Assembly (NCBI RefSeq): GCF_963675165.1
Contig: NC_087378.1
Location: 2,825,525 to 2,889,524, forward strand
Source: Halichondria panicea
Taxonomy: Eukaryota; Porifera; Demospongiae; Suberitida; Halichondriidae
Direction of reading: 5' to 3'
DNA: 64,000 bases
Every line of letters begins with the position of its first letter. The stretch's first letter is position 1. The notes below the pieces were generated by a model. The model had not been told where the DNA came from. It ran no database searches and was given only the letters and a program-made list of their open reading frames with translations. Position numbers and translations under genes: made by a program. Below are positions 22,585 to 47,200 of the stretch, one piece after another.

Positions 22585-23767
22585 AGATTGTAAACCTCAA
22601 TAAATAATAGGTAATAATTATGATTAACGTTCTGTTTGGCAACAGGAACACTTAGTATAATACACTTTGTGCTCATTTTTACCCATTGCATCACCCAACA
22701 AGGTGTATAAGATTTTAGTTACAGTCATGTAACCTGTTCATTTCCAACCTCACTCCCAACAACATGTCTATTTTTGAATCAGTTTTTTAATGTCGGTTTT
22801 ATTTAAAAAAATAATTATCACTTCGTCATAATTTAATTTCATGTTGTATCATGGTACATTATGTGTTTGTTAATGATTCAATATACAATAATCACCATAC
22901 TTGCTGAAAATAAAATATTTATACGAAAAGGATCTGACATACTATACTTCGTATAATTATAGGATTGAGGAGAGAAAGAATTTGGGGCAACCCACATTAC
23001 AGAATGAATGGCAATTCAATGATGTAATGTCTGCCTCAACTGCTGAAACAGCGGTAGAGTTCTTAATTATTAATTTTAGCAGCTGCAGGCATTTGTGGTC
23101 AGACTAGTCATTCCACCAACATGTATCATGTTGCACCTTGTCAATAGCCAGTGGTTTGGAGATGAAATGCATACAATATGTTGTGGGTAGGTTGTGGGAA
23201 GAGTGGTTGGGCAATAATTATAGCAAGCTGGCCATGTAATAGAAAAAACAGCATGACCCCACAGAACAGACTAGTGCTGCTATGCAACTTGTGGGGTAGA
23301 ATTAGATATTTGAACTGTCTCTTATTAAGTTAGAGAACATGAGAAAATGTTTATGATGTGTGTACTGAACACAAGAAAATATTTTTCTCAGCCAATAAAT
23401 AAATTGATGGTACTCTGTTACTAATCATGTGCGCTAGCAAATACATTAATTGAAGGGTTCAGTCCAATAAAATTATGTTTAACATTGAAGACGTAGCAAG
23501 CTTGATATGCAAAAACTAACACTAGATAGATAGGCAAATAGAGACTGACTTCAACCTTCAACCTAACTATAATCTAGTTGGAAGGTATGACAACGTACTG
23601 CACTTACACGGATTTTACCATGATCAACAATCAACCATAATTATTTTGTTGATACATTGATACAATATTAAATGTACAAATACAAAATAACACACAGATA
23701 TGATGCTTAAAAAATCGACCAAATGTGAATTACACAACAACACGTGAAAGACAATGTACAGTACGTA
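22585..23767. other. Intergenic region between convergent TGF-beta ligand and PASK
   Basis: About 1.2 kb of AT-rich sequence between two stop codons. It should contain both 3' UTRs. An AATAAA polyadenylation signal for the ligand is at 22599. I see no further gene, RNA gene or clear element. Confidence 0.6.
22599..22604 (+). terminator. Polyadenylation signal of the TGF-beta ligand gene
   Basis: A canonical AATAAA occurs 15 bases after the TAA stop, implying a very short 3' UTR. Other A-rich sequence follows. Confidence 0.5.
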
Positions 23768-36614
<12,847 letters not shown>

Positions 36615-36996
36615 CTCAGCTCTCACGACATAAAAGGGGTCGGGGCCGGGACTGGGGCAGGTGCAGGTTGTTTCCTCTAGCTTGGGCACACTGTGTTTAT
36701 TCACCCCTCTAGTAGAAGTGTAAGTGTAGCACCTTAGCAAACTTGCTAATGCACAACTTTCAGCAGGGCTAGCTTCCAAAAGGCTCAAGTCATGTACCTG
36801 TACTGTACTTGGATTTCAGGAGTCCCGCCACATGCACAGTTGACACCATAGAAAGTTTTTTTTTTAAGCTCCACCTTTGCCCTGGCCCTCTTTTTGTGTG
36901 TATTATCTAGACAGTCTACATCACGTGATTTGTACTAAGGAGTGATCGATTGCTGAAAACAGAAAAAGTTGAGAAATCTTTTCCAAAGGGTGAATA
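36615..36996. promoter_or_regulatory. Divergent promoter region between PASK and PAIP1
   Basis: 382 bp separate the PASK start codon (minus) from that of PAIP1 (plus). The PASK frame is open through the first 170 bases, so its 5' UTR or a longer N-terminus may extend here. No TATA box is evident. Confidence 0.5.
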
Positions 36997-39900
36997 ATGG
37001 CTGATAAACCTAGAGGCAGGGGTAGGGGCAGAGGCAGAGCTAGTACACCTCCAAAACCTCCCAATGAAGAGACGGTTGCAATGCTGGCAGGTAATTGTGT
37101 AATTAGTCATTTTGTCAGCATGGATATAAGGACTCTAATTATAGGAAACTTGAATATTATTTCTCCATTATAATACACAATAAATGTTTTCTTCAGCAAT
37201 GAGTGTTTCCGAACCTCAAACCCTAGACCAGACATCGGAACAATTTGCCGACACTGCATCAGAACAACCTCTTCCCACAGTCGTACATTTCCATGACAAC
37301 CCAAGCTCCCTTACAACTATTGGTGAAGATAAGAACCCACCCTTGGTCAAAGACCTTAAAGATGCATTGCAACGGGGAGTGACAGTTGGCGGCACTTCAA
37401 AGTTCAATCCTCGCTCTCCAGAATTTTCTCCATTATCGTTTCAATTTGACACCAAGGCTCCCTGTCCGCTCTCAAATGGTCCATCAAGTGATCCCTTTTC
37501 TTCCCAAACTGGCACCAATGTACCTCAGCTGCCGGTCAGGACCAAAATGCAATTCCCTTTTCACATGCCTGGACTAAATGCTGGTGCCCCGGAATTTGTT
37601 CCTGGTTTTTCAACGCAAGCAAACTTTGCGAACGGCCTTGACCCAATTCCTATTGAGCAGCCTCTAGGAGAAATGCTTGGTGCAGACGATATACTTAGTG
37701 GTTTCGTGGCTGTTAAGGAAGTTAGAGATCTTGCAAAACAGCCTATAATGAAAGCTGCAGCTGAAATGCTTGTGAAAGGAACTTTGTATGTTGGCTCTTT
37801 CGATAGATTCAAGGTCAAGATTCTAACCACACTCAGTACTTTCACTCCTTCTATGGCTGTTTTTGAGAATTTGGCGGAAATGCTCATTCAGTGGGTAAGT
37901 GTTTATGTATAATTTTTACTGTGTCCAGTGATCCATAACTGTGTAATTGGTTGCAGGGAGTTGTAGAACCATACTTTCGTTGCACTTCTTGTAAAATGTG
38001 TGAGGTGATTTGGGATGACGACAACAGCAGTGATTTTCGCAAGTGCCTGTTAGGAAGGTAACTGGTGCGGGTACATTACTGTTAATCTCTAAAAGTGGAG
38101 AGGGGGACTTTCCCTAGGACATATTGCGGCATGTGAATGGGAGGGGGAAGTTAAGAGGAGGGCTTCGTAATTGTGGTGGTTAGGAAGAAAACACCCGTGT
38201 GCGTATGTCTAAGTGTTCGTTCTTCCTTCTTTTGTTTAGGGTGAAGGCTTGGTACAGCAAAGAATCAGATGAAGATCAGTATCGCATTATCAACTTTTCC
38301 CTGTTTGTTGCTGAGCTTTTCAGTCGAATTAAGCTTGTAAGTGATTTGTATTATATTGCTTATGATTACTGATTTGATAGAGAGAACAACCTGTTGAGAT
38401 CGTTGCTGGAAGTATATTTGATTTGGTGAACAAATTGTTGGCCCTGAAATCCAACGACACAATAATTGGAGCGTGTAACATCTTGAAGGTAAGAATTTAT
38501 CGATAGTTATGTGTGTTTTTTTCTTCCGTTCACGTTTCGGTGTATTTGCAGCTAACTGGAGTACTATTAGAGAAATGCGATGCTGTTAATGATGAAAAGA
38601 GAATGGACAAAGTTATCGATCTCTTAAAAGACCTTATCACAGAACCATCCCTAAGCAGGTCAAAGTAACACTCATTTAACTTATTGTTGTGTTCTCGATT
38701 ATTTTTTTGTCGATTCATGTGTTATCCTTTTTGTTATTCATCCTTGTTTTCACTATGATGGTTATCCTTGCAGATCTTGTACTGAACTGCTAGCTCGTGT
38801 GATAGAACAGCGTGCTCGAAAGTGGGCTTACAATGGGGATATGTCTAAACTCACTTCACCTTCACTGCAACTGGTCCCTACAAAAGAGGACAAAGGAAGG
38901 CTCAATGCCGATGCTACTCCGTTTATTCCATCAATTTTCCAGTTGCAACAACCGGTTACAAATGTTGGTGAGTAATCGTGTCTCAAGAATGTTATTGTGT
39001 GCTAATTGTCTTCCTTTTTGCAGAGGAGTGGACGGACTTTGAGACAGAGTACGACTCAGAGCCATTCGAAGGAGTGTCAGTGTAAGTTTCTATTGACACT
39101 GCAGCTGCTTTGAAAGTGGCATGCTGGCAGTTACTGACAAAACCAAATGCTATAGGTATTCTGAATAGCAAATTCGTGTATACACAAGTGGTATAATTTC
39201 GAAGGGAATATGCTGATTGAACCTTGTAAAACCCGAGGCCGTACCGCGACCAGCGGGTATAGTAGTCGTCTGGTTTGTTATGACACACAGGGTGTTATAC
39301 AGGGGGAAGGGGGATATCCCCCCCCCTTAAAATTTGTATTCAAGTACTAGTTGTATGACTGAGTGTCCATAGCTGGGTATTGAAATAACAGTTGACCTTT
39401 TTTTAGCAAAATTTTTCTGGTTACTTCTTATTCCCTCCTCTACTTCAAAATCCTGTATGACACCCTGACACATGAGTCTGCTTATACAGCCTTTACACAA
39501 CAAGTTATTAGTTTTACAGATTTTGATGTTAAAGCTTCGTTGTCCAATAAAAGCTAAGAAGCTTGAACTTACACCTTGGCTAGCTATACACCCGGCCTTT
39601 ATTTGAGGTATTAAAATTTACTAGCTGAAGTGATCCCATACCAGGAACAATGGAACAGGGTCACTAAAGTAGAAAGCTAGAAAGCTTCTCTGATCCTAGC
39701 CCCAGAACATACCACAGGAGCCATATTTCAAAGGCTCCAGGCTTTATTTATTTCATGACTTTGCTGTGATCCAATGAATGTCTCATACACTACTAAAAAC
39801 TCCGTTCTCAAAAGTTTCAGCAGAGGTTCTAGACCTAGTTTAGTTCCTGTTAGTTTGCTGTGCTGTCCAACTCAGTCATACATGCATTTATTGTACATAA

Positions 39901-40142
39901 TTTTATATCACTCCTCTGGTTTCTTTATTATCATGTCACCAGCCGAGGGTTATCACTTTAATAGTGTTCTAGTTATAGTTTCCCATTATGTCTCACAACT
40001 ATCTTTCCTGTGTTCATACAGTGACTACGATTATCCTGATGGAGATGATGGACTAGATCCTGATATTGAGTTAGAGATGGAAGCTTTTATTGAAGAAATT
40101 GAAGAGCACCTTCTTATGCAAGACTTTGATCCTGACTTATAG
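36997..40142 (+). CDS. PAIP1: Poly(A)-binding protein-interacting protein 1-like translation factor
   Basis: MIF4G-domain protein that links poly(A)-binding protein with the eIF4A/eIF3 machinery. Exons: 36997-37090, 37197-37894, 37957-38057, 38240-38336, 38381-38488, 38552-38658, 38774-38967, 39024-39081 and 40022-40142. All phases agree, giving 525 residues. The N-terminus is RG-rich (GRGRGRGRA). A clear PAM2 motif, LNAGAPEFVPG, sits at about 158-168. The helical MIF4G domain spans roughly 210-430 and includes VVEPYFRCTSCKMCEVIW. A second PAM2-like motif, LNADATPFIPS, is at about 445-455, and the C-terminus is strongly acidic, as in PAIP1. The last intron (0.94 kb) holds a MITE. RPLP1 follows 340 bp downstream on the same strand. 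Confidence 0.88.
39291..39464. mobile_element. GGTGTCATACAGG-family MITE, copy 2
   Basis: The ends GGTGTTATACAGG and CCTGTATGACACC enclose a body nearly identical to 9698-9855, plus a short insertion. It lies in the last PAIP1 intron. Confidence 0.8.
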
Positions 40143-40481
40143 CGTATTAACAAATACTAATCAAAACATTGTTCCACTTCATGCCCTTCGTATGTTTAAT
40201 ACTGTACGCTGTAATGCTACACCATTTATAATTACTATTTGCTCACACAAAGAAAATGATATCTTACACAGGAATTCATGCACTCCTGCTTATAATTATC
40301 TTTGATATGGAAACTGTAAGCAATATCTCGTGGATTAATTGCATATGGCCGCGCATGCGCAGAGAATCGACCTTTTACAACACGTGTTACGTTTTTTTTG
40401 TGAATTAGTGTTTGTTCAACTCTGCTAAGGCCTTGAAGGCGACTTACACTGCTCACAATTTATATCTACCAGTATTTCAAT
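40143..40481. promoter_or_regulatory. RPLP1 promoter region with NRF1-like site and E-box
   Basis: The interval between the PAIP1 stop and the RPLP1 ATG contains GCGCATGCGCAG at 40351-40362, which matches the NRF-1 consensus. It also holds a CACGTG palindrome within AACACGTGTT at 40380-40389. GCGCATGCGC also occurs inside repeats in this window, so functional use here is only inferred. Confidence 0.4.
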
Positions 40482-41031
40482 ATGTCTGAGTCTGAATTAG
40501 CCTGTGTGTACAGTGCCCTTATCCTCCAAGATGCTGATATCAACATCACTGTAAGTTAATTCTTTCTCTAAAATTGTAATCCACCATGAGTACTTTTTCA
40601 CAGGCCGAAAAGATGACCACCTTGATCAAGGCAGCTGGATTGGATGTGGAGCCCATTTGGCCATCCCTCTTCTCTAAGGCCCTTGAGGGCAAAGACGTTG
40701 GTGCCCTGATCATGAATGTGGGCTCTGGTGCTGCCGCTGCTGCTCCAGCTGCTGGAATGGCTGCTGGGGGTGACAAAGGAGGAGAGAAGGTAGAGGAGAA
40801 AAAAGAGGAAAAGAAACCAGAAAGTGAAGACGAGTCGGATGACGACATGGGATTCGGTAAGAGTTTGTGTAGTGAAAATCTTTCTGAATTTGAAAGGCTT
40901 GTTGTGGGGTTCTCCTAATACTGTATTTTATGATTTTTGAGTGTGCACTGTGATTTTATAAAAAAAAGCTTGACTGACATACGTATTAAATTGACTGCTG
41001 CTGTGTTTTTTCTGCAGGTCTGTTTGACTGA
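40482..41031 (+). CDS. RPLP1: 60S acidic ribosomal protein P1
   Basis: Stalk protein of the large ribosomal subunit; forms P1/P2 dimers that recruit elongation factors. Exons 40482-40550, 40604-40856 and 41018-41031 give 111 residues (human 114). The N-terminal dimerization helices ([14 protein letters not shown]) come first. An Ala-rich hinge, a charged Lys/Glu stretch and the conserved C-terminal tail DDDMGFGLFD follow. The intron before the last 14 coding bases splits the GFG/LFD tail. Identification is secure, and P1 is favoured over P2 by the start and the length. Confidence 0.97.
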
Positions 41032-41367
41032 GGTCTGTGCGCCTGTAAATGACTCATTAATCCGTAGTAATTTTTATTATGGATATCAAATGTGTCCTTT
41101 CTTTTTGTGCTCATGATGGTAAAGTATAAAAATTAATATAGTCATGTCTGTTTTTATATGTAGGTCTATAGGGGGTAATCGTCGCTTAATAGGAAAATGA
41201 AAATTAATAGTGGGGTGGTTGGACACACCTCTACTAAAAAGGCTCCAGTAAAGTTCACTTAGATATATATCTATCAATGTATTACTTACCTGGGATGGTG
41301 CAGTGGATGTGAAAACGGTACATAGAGTAGTAGTAGTACATGATCTGAGCTGAGGTAAGCTGCAACA
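41032..41367. other. Intergenic region RPLP1-RFC1
   Basis: 336 bp that should contain the RPLP1 3' UTR and the RFC1 promoter. No canonical AATAAA follows the stop closely. I see no other feature. Confidence 0.5.
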
Positions 41368-41373
41368 ATGGCC

Positions 41374-43486
41374 ATGGACATCAGACAGCATTTTCGGCCT
41401 ATTAAAAGTGATCAGAAGCTGAGAAATTCTGTAAAGGTTTGCATCTAGCTAGTTCTACACTCTAGTCTTACACTGCATGACAGGTATAGACATGCAGCAG
41501 GAGGTATACTTATTATAAATGATAGCCATTCTTTATAGGTGGCAGTATTAATCAGCGATGATGATGACGACTTCAAAGATTCAGCAAAGCGACCATCTTC
41601 AAAAGCCAAGAAAAGCACCAAGTCAGTCAGCAAGTCACGCAAAAGAACCCGACAACGTTTTACAGATGAGTCAGGTGATACATGCACTGGTGTACATGCA
41701 TCTATATAAGAATCAGGAGGAGGAACAATTTGTCGTTATCCTCAAAAAGCAACAGGTTGTGTCTAAGTACCGTCTTTTAGGCCATTCCAAGTGAATAGTT
41801 AGTTTCAGCCCTGCATAATTATAATTCGCAACTTCCCTTATTTGAGGATATGTGCTTCTGCGCATACGCTGTAACATAAAATGCCACGTGTTTCCAAGAT
41901 ATCATGTATTCAAGTTGTTCTGAAGCCTGAAATAATTATGATGTCATAATATCCTACACCCACACCCTCCCTGCCTACATAAATGAAACTAATTTCCCTT
42001 GAAGTTTTGAAGTTTTTTACATGCCCAAAAATGTATTTTCAGTGGTGCACAATAGAACAACAAAAAACTAGTTTGGCGCGTAGCGTTAGAACGTAGAATA
42101 ATAGTAGCCGTTCCACGAGGCTATATATTTATAAGGGATGATTAATTTTGTATGTATAATTATATAGCCTCGATTTAAGGCTGCGTATAATTATTTTTGA
42201 GCGGTAGTAAAAAGTAACCAGAATTTCCTGGTGCTCAATTGGAGAAATTAGTTTTGGACTCGGCGCTTCTATTAGGGTTATTATAGTATCCACTGTAAGT
42301 AATTTGCCAGGAAATTTATAGTTCACACGATCTACATATAGACTGAGACACCATTATGATGTGTGTCCAATCTTCTCTGGGTTGATTAGCAGTGTTCTCC
42401 CTAAAGAGTGGTAGAGTGGCGCAGTGCCACTTTGAGGCAGCATCAATTGAAGCCCAGCAAGTGGGTGGGCTAGTTATGCCACGTGGCAGATTATTATAGC
42501 TGCAAGTCTAGATCAAAGCAGACAAATTGTCAGTTGCACTCTTCCCATCACTAGGGAAGCACCCCCTGAACTCCTCAAAAGATGAACTTATGATGCGCTA
42601 AAAACAAGACTCAAAATAACTCAAAATAGCAGAGTTTCAAATTCACCAGGAGTGATCTCTGACATGTTGATCCCATTTGGCAACAAGATAGTTTCTGAGG
42701 AGTTGTCTTTCGATAATTATGTTAAGGACGCTATTTTAGTATTGCGCATGAACGAATAGTCACTTACCGCTCAGTAGCCAGGCCTCCTTTTCTCCAGAGA
42801 CCTGCGTAAGAGGCTACCCTGTTATTTTTAATCTATGTGCTTGCTGTAACCTAGCTGTGTGTCATTTCTCTCCCTGCAGATTTAGAAGACGAGGGAAACA
42901 AGAAGATAAAAAAAAAGACAACTCCGAACAGAACATCCCCTCGCAAGAAAAAATCAATGACCACTCCCTTGTCCGGAAAAAAAGTTGTGTCAAAAGTTCA
43001 GTCAGCTGCAAACTTTTTCGGCTCAGATCCCATTAAAAGAACTAAGGTGAAGAAACCAGTGATAGAAAAGAAGCTGCCAGACGTTGACAAGAGTAGCAAA
43101 CGCAGCAGTCCTGACTCTGACTTGTATGAAATCCCAGAATCACCCATGGATGTCACAGAGATCGACAAAGAGATAGAAAAGGCACTGCAAGAAGACACAA
43201 GGAAAACAAATAAAGTTAGTTCGTGTACCGTAATTTCTTTTGCAGATACCACATTCTTAGTCTAGAAAGTTGACATGTATCTTATTTGTACTTATTTCAG
43301 GAGGATAAAATCCATGAAAGCAAAGAATTCAGTGAGACCCTAGCCAATTTAGACAAGAAAGTGTCAGTAACTGAGGTAGGTGGACAGGAAACATTAAGTT
43401 ATTGCATGGTCTCTGAATTGTAATATGCACAATGTGTGTATTACTCTCGTACATACAGCTGCCAGATTGACTATACATAATTATGT

Positions 43487-43548
<62 letters not shown>

Positions 43549-44242
43549 CTATCTATTTATTTTGACTAATGCCTTGTGCTAATTCTAAGAACCAAAATTA
43601 GAGGTTAATGATTGTTTTGTGCTTCACCTATAGAAGAACCACATAGACCCATCCCCATTATCAGATACTACCACCACAAAACCTGGCCCAGACAATACAG
43701 GCCTGTACCTTATAAATTAAGCCTCCCTCAAGGTCAGATTTAGTTGACACAAGCCATGCACAAGCTAAGTTGAAGTATTACAGCAGCCAATATCAAGTCT
43801 AAGATAAGTTCTATACTTTATGTCAGCATTACCTCAAATGTGAATATAGCTTACAATCAGCATGGCCCCAAGTGAGTAGCTAACAATAATTATTGAGTAT
43901 ACTAGTCGTTCTGAATGCAACAGATGAATGGGGAGGGTTGGTGCACCGTTAAAGACTCTTTAACCCATCATTCTCGACTCTCAAGGTCGGGCATCTGATT
44001 GCTTTTTTCTACAGTATGGTTTTGTGCTGTTCTTTTGTTTCCTTTTTTTTCTATAGTCCCTTAACTATTACTGAAGAGCTTCCCAAAATAATGTAGACAC
44101 ACTGTGATAGACTATATGCAAAATAACCTAGATACAGATCGGATTGCATTTATAACTTTGAGCTGTTTCTAAGTTTTAGGCTGAGTCAGTAATTATGTGT
44201 CGGAAAGCCCGATCCCACCCCCTATACTTCTGTATATACCAT

Positions 44243-44285
<43 letters not shown>

Positions 44286-47200
44286 CGAAATGTCCACCTG
44301 TTAAAAAACTAAAGCTGATGATGGAGAAACTTCCCACCAGTCGCTCACCATCGAAAACACCTCAGTCCACACCCACCAAAACTCCTGCCAAAATCATTCC
44401 AAAAAAGAAAAGATTTGCAAAGAAACAAATCCTTTATGAAGACGAAGATGATGACATCACATCATCAACGACTAAACAAGTTACTCCTGTAAAAGCTATT
44501 GTAACGAAATCACCAGCAAAGCCATACAGTACACCAAAAGCTCTGGTAAAGCCATCTGTATCAAGAACACCTTCTTCTAGTCGTAGCACAGCCACACCTG
44601 ATTCGTCCGTTATTGCGAAGTCAGTTAGCCCTGCCGCTGGTGAGACTCCCAAACCCACTCGCTCTGACAGCTACAAACAGTATCTGAATAGAGGAGGTCC
44701 CAAAGCACTCGGCTCTAAACCTATTCCCGAGGGTGAGTAATAATTGTAGACATTCTAGCTGTTTCAATTTTCTATTGTATTTACATCATTAGCACGGTAG
44801 TGTATTTAGTGTTCTAGCTGTTTCAATAGCACACATAGAGGTTTGCATGTTTAGACCATTGACCGTTACACATTGAATTAACTGTATCTTCTCCTCTTTC
44901 TTCCCTGATCTCCCCCCTTTCTTTACCACCTCAATTTCAGGCGCAGATGGTTGTCTTGAGGGGCTGACATTTGTCATCACAGGCGTCCTGGAATCTCTTG
45001 AGAGGGAGCAGGCCGCTGATCTGATTAAGAGGTACGGGGGGAAGGTGACCACGTCCATAAGTGGCAAGACCAGCTTTGTGGTCTTAGGAGAGGAGGCTGG
45101 ACTGAGCAAGTTAGCCAAGGTAAGGAGTGTTTAATGATAATGGTAGTAACCAGCAAAAAAACAGTAAATGCATTTAATTAAGCGTTTATAGAAGTGGTGC
45201 CTTAATTGGCCCATTGTGCCTGTTCTCTCCACGACTGTTAGTTGTAGTGAGATAGAGAGAGAACCAATTGTGTTTCAACAGAGTGCTTTTCTACACTGCA
45301 CTGTGTTGAAACTTTTAACTTGGTTTTGATATAATTTATTCGTCACTTTTGATTTTGTATGGTAATTTTCGTGTACCGATACACATGGTCCCTTTTTCTA
45401 GGCTGAGAAACACGGCACCAAGCAGGTAGACGAAAATGGTCTGTTTGAGCTTATCAAGACCAGACCTGGCAGTTCGAAAACAGCTGCTCCCCAAGTCCAG
45501 AAGTGGCCTGCTGCTAAACAGAAGTCGACCAGTCTTTCAAAGAAATCAAAACCACCTCCTATGATAAAGCATCCTCCAATTGTAGCTGTGCCTAGGGTGG
45601 GCACACCTAACACCTCTAAGATAAAGAAAGAACCAGGTAGGATTATCTTACGTGTGTATGTGTATAATTATATAAACTCAACTCTAATACCGTATAGCAC
45701 GACATTTTCGCTGATTTTGTGGGATAGCAATCCTGCACGAAAAATTAAGTTCACAATAATTGTAGAATTATCTGCTATAGCGTGCAAAGATTAAAGGCGT
45801 GGCTTCCGGTAAACAGTCATCCCATGAACACTGTGCAGCGAAATGCTTTTAGAGGCTATTCCACGAAATATAAGTGCCTCTAAAATTTCGCGCTATTCGG
45901 TGATTATGATACAAGTGTATATTGGAATTATACATTATATATACGTACAAAGTGTTGAGCAAAACCACTTGTGAAGTCACAGTATAAGTTCTTGTAGGTA
46001 CCTTTATTTGTATGTTTTTACACACCAGAGACCTTGCTATGGGTAGACAAGTATCGGCCAAAGACAACCAAGACCGTTATAGGGCAATCAGGAGAGAAGA
46101 GCAATGCCAAGAAACTGTCCAGGTGGCTCAGCAACTGGGATAACAATCACCTCAAAGGGGGCGAGACTAAACGTCCTGTGAATCGTTTCAATGACAACGG
46201 TTCCTCATACAAGGCAGCTTTATTGTCTGGTCCACCTGGTATTGGGAAGACCACTACTGCCACTCTAGTGTGCGAGGTATGTTCATGAGTTAATCCCTGT
46301 AGTTACAGTTCGTGTCAGCCCTGTCTGGTGGTTTTTGAACTGCTTTTTTGTATTTCTTTTCATGTCCGCCTTTGACGTATATGCCCACATTGTTTGTAGT
46401 AATGTATTACTATTACTAGAATTATATTTGTGAGCATCAAACATATGCGGACTTTGCGAGCGTTGATCATTTTGCCAAAATAAAATTGCTAAACCTATAC
46501 TGGTAATGACACACGATCCTTGCCAGAACGTAATTATAGTGGATTGCAAATGGTCAAATTTTCTGCTGATTTGGCTCATTTGCAAAAGGTTTTTCACCCG
46601 CAAAATATTCCAATAATACAGTACTTGTTTTTTAACTGCCCTGTTATCCACCCTCTTCCAAACAGGAGAATGGATTCTCTTACATTGAAATGAACGCCAG
46701 TGCCAAGCGTAACAAGGCCACTCTTAAAGGAGAGGTAGCTGCTCAACTGACCAGTTTGTCCATCTACTCTTTCATGGATGGGACAAGGGGCGGGGACAAA
46801 AGTGGCCACAAGCATGTGCTCATCATGGACGAAGTAGATGGCATGGCAGGAAACGAAGATAGGGGAGGCATGCAAGTGCGTAGAACGCTGCTGGGGCCAA
46901 ACAGTCTTGTCTATAGTGCTAGCTGTGTTTTCTGTTATACTGATCAGTAGCGTATCCAGGGTGCTCAATCAAGCACCCCCCTAAGTTTTAAGTGTAATCA
47001 TGTTCAGTTTCCCTCCGTGATCACTAATCACGAACACCACCCTACGTATAATTTGTAGAGGGACGTTGTGTGTATAGTGATAGGTTGACTGTGATCCCTC
47101 CTACTTAGGAGCTGATCTCGATGATAAAGACCTCACAAGTTCCTATCATCTGTATCTGCAATGACCGTCAGAGCACAAAAGTCCGCTCTTTGGCCAATCA

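Noticed and set aside
36615-36788. Longer PASK N-terminus
   Set aside because: The frame is open but begins without an ATG and is Cys/Pro-rich with no family similarity; the ATG at 36614 is preferred, though an upstream exon cannot be excluded.
40551-41017. Possible intronic snoRNAs in RPLP1
   Set aside because: No convincing paired C (RTGATGA) and D (CTGA) boxes with a terminal stem in either intron.
44434-45118. Minus-strand frames over RFC1 exons
   Set aside because: Antisense shadows of RFC1 exons 5 and 6, whose plus-strand frame has the BRCT motif and matching splice phases.
46945-47100. Element end resembling GTAGCGTATCCAGGG in RFC1 intron 9
   Set aside because: Only one end of a TIR-type element is visible, with no matching partner, so no boundaries can be given.
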